Both the position numbers and the translations under genes were made by a program. A stretch of 64,000 nucleotides of DNA, taken from NCBI GenBank assembly GCA_036429605.1, contig CM071589.1:1-64000 (forward strand), written 5' to 3'. Source of the DNA: Cladobotryum mycophilum (taxonomy: Eukaryota > Ascomycota > Sordariomycetes > Hypocreales > Hypocreaceae). The notes beneath the pieces are model-generated. The model searched no databases and was not told where the DNA came from. It worked only from the letters and a program-made list of their open reading frames with translations. How positions within the stretch are numbered: position 1 is the first letter of the stretch; each line of letters opens with the position of its first letter. This document shows positions 21,380-32,642 of the stretch, in pieces.

Positions 21380-21573
21380 TACTACTTTATTAGCTGTTTT
21401 TCTAGCTGTTCTTTCTAGCTATTCTAAGCTATTCTAAGCTATTTCAAGCTATTCTAAGCTATTTCAAGCTATTTCAAGCTATTTCAAGCTATTTCAAGCT
21501 AGTTATAGCTAGTTATAGCTACCCTTAGCTAAGCATAGCTAAGCATAGCTATTCCTACCTATTTTACCTACCT
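21380..21573 (+). repeat. AGCTATT-type short repeats before the LINE ORF
   Basis: Units TTCAAGCTATTT / TCTAAGCTATT and AGTTATAGCT, AGCATAGCT repeat without a fixed period up to the start codon at 21574. The repeat is continuous in type with 19800-19939 across the younger LINE insertion. AGCTAT/ATAGCT are palindrome-rich. Confidence 0.7.
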
Positions 21574-24500
21574 ATGGCTTCCTGCCCCACTTGCAATAGG
21601 GTCTATAAGGACCCTTTGCACCATATACGTAAAATACACCCCCAAGAGCAATATACTAACCTAGAGCTACAGCCCCTAGGCTTAGTTGCCTGCCCTATTT
21701 GCTATACTGCCTGCCTAGGCCAGCACGGAATCCATACCCATCAGGCCAAGGCACATAATATAGCTGGCACGAACCCTAGTTCCAACCTAGCTAGGAGGGC
21801 AGCTACCCAATCCGTCCGACCTAATAGCCCCTTGGCTATACACCTAAATCAGGGTCGGAAAAGAAGGTCTTCCTATGACCTTATTCATCCAGCTACCCGG
21901 CTAAGAAATAGATCCCCTGATGCCCCTGATAACCTAGAAGATCAGGGACTAGGAAAAGGAAAAGGCAAAGAAAGGGCTAGGTCTAGGGCTTCCTCTATGA
22001 CCTCCCTGCCTTCTTTATCTGACCTATTTGACTCTGACGACCCTAACGAGGTTATAGACTTAACTGATAAGCCAGATAACTGGGAAGGGCCTATGAGCTT
22101 AAAACGACCTACTAGTCCGGAGAGACTTATAGGTCCTAAAAAGCTTAGAATCCCGGATGATCTTATAGGCTTAGAAGGGCTAGCTAACTCGAAGAGGTTA
22201 GCTAATCCGGAAAAACCTATAGATCCAGTTACTCTAGCGAAATCAAAAGGTCCTATAACCTCAAGGACCTTAGCAGAATCAGCTTGGGCAGCTATGGTAG
22301 ATACGGCAGCTACAGCAACTACGGCAGCTACAGCAACTACGGCAGCTACAGGGGCTACGGCAGCTACGGCAGCTACGGGGGCTACGGGGGCTACAGAGGC
22401 TACAGAGGCTACAGAAGCTATAGGGAACCCAAGAGCCCTAGAAAAACAACACCTTCAAGCCCTAAAGCCTTCCCTAGACGCCCCTACAACCCAGATTTTA
22501 CTGGCTTTTTCCCCAGTCCATGTCCCGGAAAATAGACTCCACGCTAGGCACGCTGCTGTTTTTATAGCAACGGCTAAACGATTAGCCGAAGCCTTCCTAG
22601 CTAAACCTACGGAAAAAGCCCTACTACACTTTCTTATCCTTCCTAGGGTCCTAGGTCTAGGTATTCAAGAAGGTCAGCTGGTAGCTACACTAAGGGATTT
22701 CCCCCAGAACCTGGATTCCTTACAGACCTTGATCCAGGTTAAGGGCCCCGAGGAAACCCCACAGAACCTAGATCCAACCAAGCAAGCTATAAGGCTACTG
22801 GAAATGGGATATTTAGGTAGGGCCTCTAGAGCCCTATACGAAAACGCTCCTATGGCAGCGGACAGCCCCGAGACTAGGGCCCAGCTATTAGAAAAACACC
22901 CAATAGGGCCTAAAAACCCGTTTATTTCTAATAAGGCTAGGCCAGCCGCTGGCCAATCTATTACCCAGAAGACTATTCTAAAGGCTATAAAATCTATAAG
23001 CCCGGAAAAAGCCTCAGGCCTTAGTGGATGGACTAGACCGTTACTAGACCTAGCTATAAGGGAATCTTCTACCGTAGAATTCCTTAGGCTTCTAGCTGAT
23101 ATGATTAGACAAGGTACAGCCCCCGGGGCTAGGCTTCTATGTGCCTCTAGGTTAATTGCCCTTAGAAAACCTGATAAGGGCATAAGACCTATAGCAATAG
23201 GAGATATCATCTATAGGCTAGCTATGAAGGCTATCCTAATTACCTCTTTTAAAACCTCTATGCTATTACCTAATCAACTAGGGGTAAATAGCCCGGGAGG
23301 GGTCGAACCGGCTATCTTCTTACTAGAAGAAGCTATAACTGGAAATAACACATCTGGAATAGCCAAAATAGCCTCCCTAGACCTAGCAAATGCCTTCAAT
23401 TCAGTCAGCAGACTAGCTATAGCTGGGGCTATAGCCACCTATGCCCCAACCTTCTATAAGGCAGCTGCTTGGGCTTATAACAATCCCTCTATCCTGGTTA
23501 CGGCTGCAGGGGCTATAGTGGCCTCTAGTGAAGGGGTTAGGCAAGGGGACCCCCTAGGGCCCTTACTATTTTCCCTAGCCTTTAGGCCCACTTTAGAAGC
23601 TTTAATTACTAGGCTACCTAAAGCAAATATAGTAGCCTATCTGGATGATGTTTATATCCTAGATAAAGACCCTCAAATCCCTATCTTATCTAAGATAACA
23701 GAAACCTTCCAGAAGTCCCCTGTAACCTTAAACCTAGCTAAAAGCAAGGAATATAAGGTATCTAGTTTACGTCAGAACGGCCTAGGGGCCCTAGGGACCT
23801 TTATAGGACCCCTATCAACTAGAAAGGCCTTTCTAGAAGCTAAGATATCTAAGTTTTCAGCTACTATCACAGCTTTAGAAGACCTTCCTAAACAGTATAG
23901 CCTGCTATTGCTTAGAGGAAGTGTTCATCTTCTCCTTAGGCACCTACTAAGGCAGCTAGACCCTAGGGGCCTAGAGGTTCAATGGGCTACCCTAGATAAC
24001 CTTATCAAGGACTCTATCCAAGGCCTAGCTTCTAGGTCCCCTAAGGGTCAGCCCTCTAATCTTATGGAACTAAACAAGGCCCAGCTAGACCTAGTGGCCT
24101 TACCAGCTAGGGAAGGAGGGCTTGGAATACCCTTATATAAGGAATTTGCCTTAAAAATCTACCAAGCCGCAAGAAACGCTAGTCAACCTATCCTAGATAA
24201 GATCCTAGGGAGGAATATAGCTAGAAGCCAGCCTAAGGAACCCTTCCAGACCGCCAAGGAAGTCCTTATAGAGGCCACTAGCTTACGGATAGAGAGATTA
24301 GCAGAGGTTCTATACCCTGACCAGCTAAGAGCTAGGATCGAAAACAGTAGCTATCTTAGCCGCAAGTGGCTTCAGGTCTTGCCCACACAAAAACAACATA
24401 TTATAGCAGACCAAGAAGTTGCCGAGGCTTTAAGAAATAGGCTATTAATCCCAGTCAAGCTAGGAAATAGCCTATGCAATAGCTGCGGAGAAAAGGCATC

Positions 24501-25188
24501 CCTAGGCCACGAAGACGTGTGTAAAGGAGCTAGCCGAAGGTGGATCAACCGCCACAATCAGATAACCCGTGCCATTTATAAAACACTAGCTAGCCGGGCT
24601 AATCTAGAAGTGGAAATCGAACCTTCCCTGACCCCTTATATACCCTCAGGCCCCAAGGACCCTCAGGACCCTCAGGACCCTCAGAACCCTCAGAACCTTC
24701 AGAACCCTCAGGACCCTCTTAGTGCCCCAGGCCCTAGCACCCAAGGCCCTAGACCTCAAGACCCCTTAAAAACCCCTAGGCCCCAGACCCACCAAAAAGC
24801 AGATCTAGCTATTACCCTAGGGTCTAGCCGCTATTTCTACGATATCCAAATCGTAGCTATAAATAAGCCCTCAGCTAGACCCGAGGCTTATAGCACGTTA
24901 GCAGAGGCTGCTAAGGAAAAACAGCGCAAGTATGAGTATTTAGGCCCTTTTTTCAGGCCTATAATTATCTCATCAGGGGGCCTATTCGAAAAAGAGGCTT
25001 CTAAGCACTATAAGGAACTGCAGAAGGCTGCAGGGCCTACAGCAGCTACTTGGATGGATAATCAGATAGGGCTTATTCTGGCTAAGACTAGGGCCCAATC
25101 AGCCCTTTCTATAGCTAAGGATATCCCTAGGACTATAGAAAAGACCTGGGAAGCTAGAAAAAGTATAAGAAAAACCAAGACTAACTAA
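21574..25188 (+). CDS. LINE protein with zinc fingers, reverse transcriptase and restriction-like endonuclease
   Basis: An intact 1204-residue retrotransposon protein. Two C2H2 fingers occupy residues 4-22 (CPTC...H...H) and 40-61 (CPIC...H...H). A low-complexity linker contains VIDLTD at 160-165 and an Ala/Thr/Gly/Glu microsatellite at about 244-284. The reverse transcriptase core has ALRKPDKGIRPIAIGD, SLDLANAFNS, VRQGDPLGPLLFS and the catalytic YLDD near 689. A zinc knuckle CNSCGEKASLGHEDVC lies near 969 and a Pro/Gln/Asp repeat near 1025-1055. A restriction-like endonuclease fold follows (KADLAI at about 1076, YDIQIV at about 1088, KQRKYEYL). There is no RNase H or APE endonuclease. This order is that of R2/CRE/NeSL-type LINEs, which insert at specific sites. 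CRE-clade elements such as Magnaporthe MoTeR and Cryptococcus Cnl1 target telomeres, which would fit this location. The clade assignment is inference. Confidence 0.92.
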   Translation: MASCPTCNRVYKDPLHHIRKIHPQEQYTNLELQPLGLVACPICYTACLGQHGIHTHQAKAHNIAGTNPSSNLARRAATQSVRPNSPLAIHLNQGRKRRSSYDLIHPATRLRNRSPDAPDNLEDQGLGKGKGKERARSRASSMTSLPSLSDLFDSDDPNEVIDLTDKPDNWEGPMSLKRPTSPERLIGPKKLRIPDDLIGLEGLANSKRLANPEKPIDPVTLAKSKGPITSRTLAESAWAAMVDTAATATTAATATTAATGATAATAATGATGATEATEATEAIGNPRALEKQHLQALKPSLDAPTTQILLAFSPVHVPENRLHARHAAVFIATAKRLAEAFLAKPTEKALLHFLILPRVLGLGIQEGQLVATLRDFPQNLDSLQTLIQVKGPEETPQNLDPTKQAIRLLEMGYLGRASRALYENAPMAADSPETRAQLLEKHPIGPKNPFISNKARPAAGQSITQKTILKAIKSISPEKASGLSGWTRPLLDLAIRESSTVEFLRLLADMIRQGTAPGARLLCASRLIALRKPDKGIRPIAIGDIIYRLAMKAILITSFKTSMLLPNQLGVNSPGGVEPAIFLLEEAITGNNTSGIAKIASLDLANAFNSVSRLAIAGAIATYAPTFYKAAAWAYNNPSILVTAAGAIVASSEGVRQGDPLGPLLFSLAFRPTLEALITRLPKANIVAYLDDVYILDKDPQIPILSKITETFQKSPVTLNLAKSKEYKVSSLRQNGLGALGTFIGPLSTRKAFLEAKISKFSATITALEDLPKQYSLLLLRGSVHLLLRHLLRQLDPRGLEVQWATLDNLIKDSIQGLASRSPKGQPSNLMELNKAQLDLVALPAREGGLGIPLYKEFALKIYQAARNASQPILDKILGRNIARSQPKEPFQTAKEVLIEATSLRIERLAEVLYPDQLRARIENSSYLSRKWLQVLPTQKQHIIADQEVAEALRNRLLIPVKLGNSLCNSCGEKASLGHEDVCKGASRRWINRHNQITRAIYKTLASRANLEVEIEPSLTPYIPSGPKDPQDPQDPQNPQNLQNPQDPLSAPGPSTQGPRPQDPLKTPRPQTHQKADLAITLGSSRYFYDIQIVAINKPSARPEAYSTLAEAAKEKQRKYEYLGPFFRPIIISSGGLFEKEASKHYKELQKAAGPTAATWMDNQIGLILAKTRAQSALSIAKDIPRTIEKTWEARKSIRKTKTN

Positions 25189-25534
25189 CTATAGCTTATC
25201 CTTTTACTATCCTTAATTTCCTTGTTTTTCTTGTTTTTTCTTCTTTTCTTATTTTTCCCTTATTTTCTCTTTATCTTTCTTATTTTCCTTATTTTCCTTA
25301 TTTTCCTTATTTTCCTTATTTTCCTTATTTTCCTTATTTTCCTAATTCTCTTTATTTTTCCTTATCTTTTCCTTATTTTCTCTTATTTTTCTATTTTTCT
25401 TTTATTTTCTTTTTATTCCTTTATACATTCCTTAAATCCCTATTATTTCCTTATAAAAAAGCTATATAAAAACCCTTATAAAAACAATCTAGCATAGTGG
25501 CTTAGTATAATTAATATAAGAGAAATTAAAACCC
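25189..25534 (+). other. 3' region of the zinc-finger LINE: pyrimidine-rich repeat
   Basis: Immediately after the stop, TTTTCCTTA repeats (25225-25400) form a T/C-rich tract, followed by AAAAAGCTATATAAAAACCC and AAACCCTAAACCAC near 25527-25540. The pyrimidine tract may be the element's 3' untranslated region. I cannot place its exact 3' end. The 91-residue frame here is low-complexity Phe/Leu and is rejected. Confidence 0.5.
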
Positions 25535-25539
25535 TAAAC

Positions 25540-26110
25540 CACTTAAAGACCCTACCCCACGGTATAGGGTTATTAAGTATTTAATTAACTTGGTTAATTA
25601 ATTGTTTAATTAAATACTTAAAGACCCTACCCCTTAGTATAAGGTTATTAAATGTTTAATTAACTTAGTTAATTAACAGCTTAATTAAGTACTTAAAAAC
25701 CCTACCCCCTAGTACAGGATTATTAAATACTTAATTAATTTAATTAACTAATTACTAAAAGATCCTACCCCCTGGTATAGGGTTATTAAATACTTAATTA
25801 ATTTAATTAATTAAATACTTAAAGACCCTACCCCGAGGGGCAGGGTTATTAGCTTAATTAATTAATTACTTAAAGACCCTGCCCCCCAGTATAAGGTTAT
25901 TAAGTGCTTAGTTGATTTAGTTGATTAACTGCTTAGTTAATTACTTAAAGACCCTGCCTTGCAGTACAGGGTTATTAAGTGTTTAGTTAATTTGATTAAT
26001 TAAGTACTTGAAGACTTTGCCCCATGGTATAGGATCATTGGTTTAGTTAATCGATTATTTGGTTAAGTATTTAAAGACCCTGCCCCACGGGGTAAGGTCA
26101 TTGATTATTT
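25540..26110. repeat. Minisatellite, about nine 50-75 bp units each with a hairpin
   Basis: Units begin AAAGACCCTACCCC, then a 2-4 base loop, then GGTATAGGGTTATT, then a TTAATTAA-rich spacer. Starts lie near 25546, 25620, 25695, 25758, 25821, 25873, 25948, 26010 and 26073. The ACCCTRCCCC / GGGGYAGGGT arms can pair within each unit. Unit length varies through the TTAATTAA spacer. Confidence 0.85.
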
Positions 26111-29100
26111 TATTTTATTTATATAATTAAATACTTATTTATTCTATAATATAAAATAAGTTTAATAATTATTAAAGTAAAAAATAAATTTAATTTAATA
26201 AATCTTTTTTTTAAATATTAAAAAGTTTAATTAATAATTATTTTTTTTAAAAAAATCTTTTTATATAAATTTATAAAAAAAAGAATTATTAAATATATTT
26301 TTTAAAATTTAAAATTTAAAATTCTAAGTAAAAGGCCTTTTTACTTAACTCTAACCCGAAGGCTTAAGGTGAGTTTTTCCTATATAATGTGTTTGTCTAG
26401 TAGCTTTTATTAATTTAAATCTAAATAAGTGTTTATACCTTACCCTTAGGGGAGGGTTTTTATATAGCTTTAGTTTATTTTTATTAAAATAAATCTTATA
26501 CTTATATATTTATTTAGATTATAATAAACCTGTTTTTTATATAAATTATATAATTCTTTTTATATTTAGTTTAGTTAGTTAGTTATTAATAATAGTATTT
26601 ATTTATATTTTATTTATATAGAATTATAATTATTATATAGATTTTTGTTTAATATTTGTTCTAATCCGTTTATTAATATAAACCAGGTTGCTAGGTTTAT
26701 TTTTTAGGAATAGATCCAGACGGTTATATAGGTTAATAAGATTGCCTAGTATATTTTTATATTTAGTTTTAAAGGTTAAATATAATATAAGTATGTTTGT
26801 CTTTAGCTATTAAGAGGATAAGGTAATAATCCTAAGGTAACGCTTTACTTAAATATTGTTTTAATTATAAAAGATTCGGGTAATAAATATAATAGGATAG
26901 TTTATTAATGAAAATAATTCTATTTTTAATTCTATAAGATATTTTTTTAATTGTAAATTTAATTTGCTGTTTTGTGGATTCTTTTGATATTTTATATAAA
27001 AAATAATCTATTTAAGTTTATATAGAAATCGATTATTTATTCTTTTATACTCTAGATAATATATAAGTTAAATATTATTAAATAAATTAAAAATATATAT
27101 TTTTTTTTATTATTTTAGTAACCCTAAGAATTATATTAGTATTTTCTTTTTAAGAAAACTAGTTAGGGTAAAAAAATTAAAGTATTTAAGTAGCGAGGGC
27201 TATAGCGAATAGTCTTAGATCTTTTTTAGATTTAGGTTAAAAATTCTATTTATATATTAGTAATATTAGCATAATAATAGATAATGTAAAAGTTAATATA
27301 ATTATTAAAAGAAGATTATATAATAGATCTTTAAGGGTTTGTATAAGATAGTTACGAGTAGATTTATAATATATTAAAACCTTTTAATTACTATAAGCAA
27401 ATAATTACCGAAAAGCTTTAAACTCTTTTTTAATAATCTATAGAATTTTTATAAAAGGAATAAGATATTTAAAATCGATTATAAAAATTTTTATTTTAAT
27501 TTTAAAAGTATATTTATTAGTTTTATTTTATTAAATAGTATTATTAAAATAGTTATTAAAATACTTATTACTTTTAAATAATTATTGTTTTTTATTGTAT
27601 ATGTTTATATTATTATTATAAACCTTTTATTAATATAAACCGGAAATAAATAAACGAATAATAGCAGGCCGATTAGTGATTTTATAATATTTAGCGAATA
27701 AGCTATACCTATTGTAATAAAGGATTATTTAAAAGTATAATAATATTTGTTTTTTTAATAAACTTTTTTAGCTTTTTGTATTAGTTTTATTAATGTGGGT
27801 TAAGATAAATGTATAGAATCTTTAAGTTAGTTATTAATAATAATAGTAGTCTTAGAATATATGAGTAATATTATTATCTTAGTTAAAAAAACCTTATATT
27901 TTTTTTAAGTATATATTTCTTAAACTATAATTTTTTTTATACTTATATTAATACTAGTATTTTATTTATTAAACTATAAATAATATTATAATTTAACTTT
28001 TAATATTTATATTAATATTTTATATCTTTATTATTAATATTTGGATTAAAATCTAAATTAATATTAAATTATTGAATTACCTGAAATGTATATTATTAAT
28101 AGATTATTTTGTGTATATAGTCTAGGATATTAGGGTATTTATCTAGTTTATTAGTTTATAAGTGTAAGTCTAGTTTTTTTATTCTAAAATACTATTAATT
28201 AGTTAAACTTATATTTTTTTAATTAGTAAATATACTTTATAGTCTATTAAAAATAAAGCTAGTTAATATAATAAGATTATTATAAAAGTAAAAGCCAGAT
28301 TAATTAAAAAGATTATAAGGTAATTAAGTAAGACCTATATAATATATATTGCTTTAAAGTCTAGATCTTAGAGATATTTATTATAGTGGTTTTTATATTT
28401 ATTCTTAAATATTTAAAATTGTTTTATTATATAATAATAATTAATATTTATTTTTAAAGAATAAAAAAAATTATAATTATAATTATATTTTATTATTAAT
28501 TCTTTTAGCTAGAATTATAATAAGTTTTCTATACTTAAATAAAATTAATAATAAAAATTTAATAATTAAATTCCTATTATATAAATTTATTAATATAAGT
28601 GGTTGGTAATATTTAAAACGGGTAATAAGAATTATATAAGTATATTAGAAAGGGATTTAAAGTTATAAAAAGCTTTTAAAAGATATGATATTTTTTTTAA
28701 ATATTAAAGCTAGTTTTAAGAGAATTATTTAAGGTGTGTTAAATCTGGTATTTTATAGTCTTAAACGCTTTTTAAAGCCGTTTAAGCTATAGTATAAATT
28801 TTAATAAAGTTATTAGCTTAGTGTTATAATTTTATTAAGTAGTTATAATTTATGTGTTAAGTAATAAAAGTAAGTATATTATTTTTTTTAAATATAGCTT
28901 ATAGAATAATCTATAGTTATACTTAATGGTTATAGAAAAAAGGTTTTTATTAATATTATATTATTAAATATAAGTAAATTTTTTTTATAAAAAATATATT
29001 TAATAAGTCTTAACTCTAGTACTATTAGTTTAGTTGGTTAGGTTTTAATTAAAATACTTTAATAATATTAATAAAAATTAATTATTATATTTTATAAAAT

Positions 29101-32100
29101 TAATTTATATTTTTAAATATTAAATTTTTTATAAAAATATATTATTATTTAAAATAATAGTATTTTTAAAGCTAATATTTATTTAAGTATTTAAAAGATT
29201 AGTTTTAAATTAGTTTAATATTTAGTAAAAGTAAGTTATAATCTTAGTATAGTATTCTTAAAGTATTAATAATTTTGTTTCTAATTTAATGTTTTTTGCG
29301 CTTAGAATAATAAATATCTTATAGAATTTGCTAAGATTAAAATATTTGGTTTTTTATATTATATAGTTTTAAATTATTTTTAAGTATTCTTAAGAAAAAT
29401 AATAGTATATATTTATATTATTTTAGGTTATACTTAAGTATATTTTTTATTAATAATTATAGGTTTTATTTTTTATATTATTAAAAGAATAAGGGTAATA
29501 TTAAATTATATTAGATAGGTAAAAATAGTAGATTGTTAGTAAAAGGAATTTATTAATTTATATTTTTTATTTATTTTAAGTAAGATAGGATATTGTTTTA
29601 TAAATATAAGAGATTTTAGGGAAAAAAATATATACGTTAAATTAAGGTGATTAATATCTGTTATCTAATCGAAGATAAGGAATAAGATATAAAGGTTTTT
29701 TTAATAAAAGATATAAATATTATTTTTAATGTTTTTTAAAGGTAAAGGTAAATATAAAATATAAAGACCCTAGTTAATGGATAGATATAAAGCCTAGGAG
29801 ATAATATTATTTATATCCTAAGTATATTAAATGCCTAATATATTATTTTATAATTTTTTAATATCTAAGTATAGGCGATTATTTCTATTACTTAGTGTTA
29901 AGGATTAGTCTAAATATATATTATTATTTTTATTTATTTTATATAAAACTAGCGTTAAACTAATTATATTTAGTATTTTAAGGTTTTACTAATATTTAAT
30001 TATTTATTTAAGGTTAAATATAAGCTATTAATTTAATTTTACTTTTTTTTATTTTTATAATTATAAAGATAGTTTTATACGTTTTCTAAGAATACTTTTA
30101 AAAATATATAATTGTTTAATTTAATAGTATTAATAATATTATCTTTAATATTTATATTATTTTAAGTATCTAAGATCTTTAATTTTATATTAGAATCTAC
30201 TTTAAAAATACTTTTTAATTAAAAAGTAAAATCAGGATTTATTTTTTTATTATTTTCTTTTAATTATTTATATTTTTATTTTATTATTCTCCGTTTAAGT
30301 TAGTATTAGATATATTAATAGCTTTTATTATTTTTTTTATTAAAGCTAGTTAAATTAATAAGTTATTTAAATACTAATTGTATACTATCTTTTTTATTTA
30401 TTATAGGTATTAAAATACTATAACTCTTTAGAAAAGCTAGAGTATAAAATATTTTTTTATTGCTTATAAAAATAAGTTTATTATTACTCTAAACCTTATT
30501 TAAGAATAATATATTTATTACTATAAGCTTTAAAAATTTTAATAATATATAAATTATTTTATATTATTTAATTATATTATATAATTTTTTTAATTTTAAT
30601 AGTATTATATAAAAGGATAATATTATTTTAATAAATAGTATTATATAATTTATAAATTATAGTAATAATTTATTATTAATAATAATTATTATAATTATAT
30701 TTAGATTAAGGATTTAAAATCTAAAAGGTATTATAGTAGTTTGGTATATTATGTTTATAATATTTACGAGGATATTAAAATAATTGAAGGGCTATAAATG
30801 CGTTTATAGTATTATTAAAGGTAATATAGTTTATAATTATTAGATTATATAAACTTAAAATTAGATATTATTATATACTACAGTAGACTAAAGTTATTTT
30901 TAAATACGTTTTATAATTATATTTTACTTTACTTTTTCCTTTTTAAAATTATATTTTTAAAATTAGCTATATTTATATATTTATAATATAATTAGTATTA
31001 TATTTAATATTATTAATAGAATATAATAACTTAAGTTTTATATATATATAAAAGGTTAAGGTATTATAATTTGATTTTAGTATAGACTAAAGATTATATA
31101 ATAATATATTTATTTTAATTAATTATAAAAAAGTAATTATTATAATATTAGTAATTATTAAATTAATTACTAAACTAATAATTATGATTATTTTAAACAA
31201 TTATTTATTTTATATAATAATTAGTAATAATATATAGGTTTATTTTTATTAAAATAAATCTAATATTTATTTAAATTAAAAAAAACTTATTTTTTATATA
31301 ATTTTTTATATTCTTTAAATTAGAATTAACTTAATTAATTATTATTAATATTATTTATTATTAGTATTTAATAATTAATCTATAATATTTTAAACCTATT
31401 ATTTAATTTTACCCTAATCTATTACTAATATTAAACTATAATCTAGGTTATTTTTATTAAAGAATACCTAGAATATTATATAAGATAAGTATCTTAACCA
31501 CGAAACCTAGATTAAGCTAATCTTTTAACCGTAAAATTCTAAGAAATAAATATTTTAACTATAAAAGCTAAAATAAACTAGTATTTTAACCGTGAAATAT
31601 AAATAGGTTAGTTCTATGACCGTAAAATCAAAATTAGGTTAGTATATGACCGTAAAGGCTAGAAGTCCTTATTTTCGCGAGCCCGATGCTTAAGCATAAC
31701 ACGATGCATAGAATTATAATTTTTAATTTTATAATAAAAACCTATATATATAGTAAGGCTTTTAATTAATATATAAGATTATTCCAGGTTATAAAGCTTT
31801 TTCTTTTAATTTTTTTAATAAGTATAAATTATAAATTAATAATAAATTTAATATTTATTTAAAAACTTTATTTAATATATAATAAAATTTTATATATAAA
31901 TATTTTTTTTAATTTATAATCTTTAAGATAAAATAAATCTAGTAGGTTTTATATATAATAATTCTATAGTATGAATTATAAAATAAAAAATTTATTATAT
32001 TAATATTTATTTATTATTATTAATTTTATATTATATTATTATTTTATTTTAATATATAAAAGACTTTTTTTATTTTTCTTTTATTTTTTAATTTTTAATT

Positions 32101-32400
32101 TTTAATTTTTATTTATTTATTTATTTATTTATTTATTTTTTTAAAAATATAAAATAATTTAAAGATTTAATTAATAGTATAAAAATATATTACTAATTTT
32201 AATTTTTACTTACTTTAATATAATAATTTATATTATAATTAATTTAATTAATAGTATTATTTATATTTATATTTATTTTAATTAATTATTATTTTTTATT
32301 TTTATAGCTTTAAGACCTAAGATTGAATTTTAATAAAGGTTTTTAGCTTACCTTTAATATAGGTAAAACTTGTGTTTCTCGAAAACATGGCTCCTTAATA
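26111..32400. repeat. AT-rich, RIP-type degenerate block
   Basis: About 6.3 kb of overwhelmingly A/T sequence, dense in TpA and stops in every frame, with no credible gene. The composition matches repeat DNA mutated by RIP (C to T at CpA on either strand). One recognisable passenger is 31190-31480, which follows 18180-18500 landmark by landmark (TTTATTTAAATTA, then CCCTAATCTATTACTAATATTAAACTATAATCTAGGTTATT) with C-to-T type changes. A less AT-rich patch at 26325-26470 (AAAAGGCCTTTTTACTTAACTC) is unassigned. Confidence 0.75.
31470..31690. repeat. Short tandem repeat with a TTTTAACCGTAAAA core
   Basis: Six or so units of about 35-45 bases share (T/A)TAACCGTRAAA or TATGACCGTAAA, spaced through 31490-31660, for example ATCTTAACCACGAAACC, CTTTTAACCGTAAAATTC, ATTTTAACCGTGAAAT, CTATGACCGTAAAATC, TATGACCGTAAAGGC. 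It lies inside the AT block, before a short GC-containing patch TTTTCGCGAGCCCGATGC. Confidence 0.6.
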
Positions 32401-32642
32401 CAAGCGTTTATCTGTTCTAACAGGGCCAGGTTGTCACACTTTATATACCTTAATTATTAACAGGTCTATTAGTAAAAGGAATAAAAGGTTAGGATATCTA
32501 GTACCAACTGTTTAAATCAACATTTAGTCAAGAATTTATAAATTTAAAAGCTTATCTAATGTTCAGTATACTGGGGCCAAGGGGCCCCCTAGCAGCTCCC
32601 TATGACTTAAATTTAACACTAGAGCAGTTAAAGTATTTACAT

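Noticed and set aside
22284..22535. Gly/Tyr-rich 83-residue frame.
   Set aside because: It is a shifted-frame reading of the microsatellite inside the LINE ORF.
25222..25497. 91-residue Phe/Leu/Ile-rich 'membrane protein'.
   Set aside because: It is the translation of a TTTTCCTTA repeat.
25540..26110. CRISPR array (regular repeats with variable spacers).
   Set aside because: The spacers are themselves TTAATTAA repeats and the units vary in length. The setting is eukaryotic, and no cas genes are present.
32400..32640. A GC-containing stretch with CAGGTTGTCACAC, considered as a transposon end.
   Set aside because: I found no inverted repeat or target duplication to support it.
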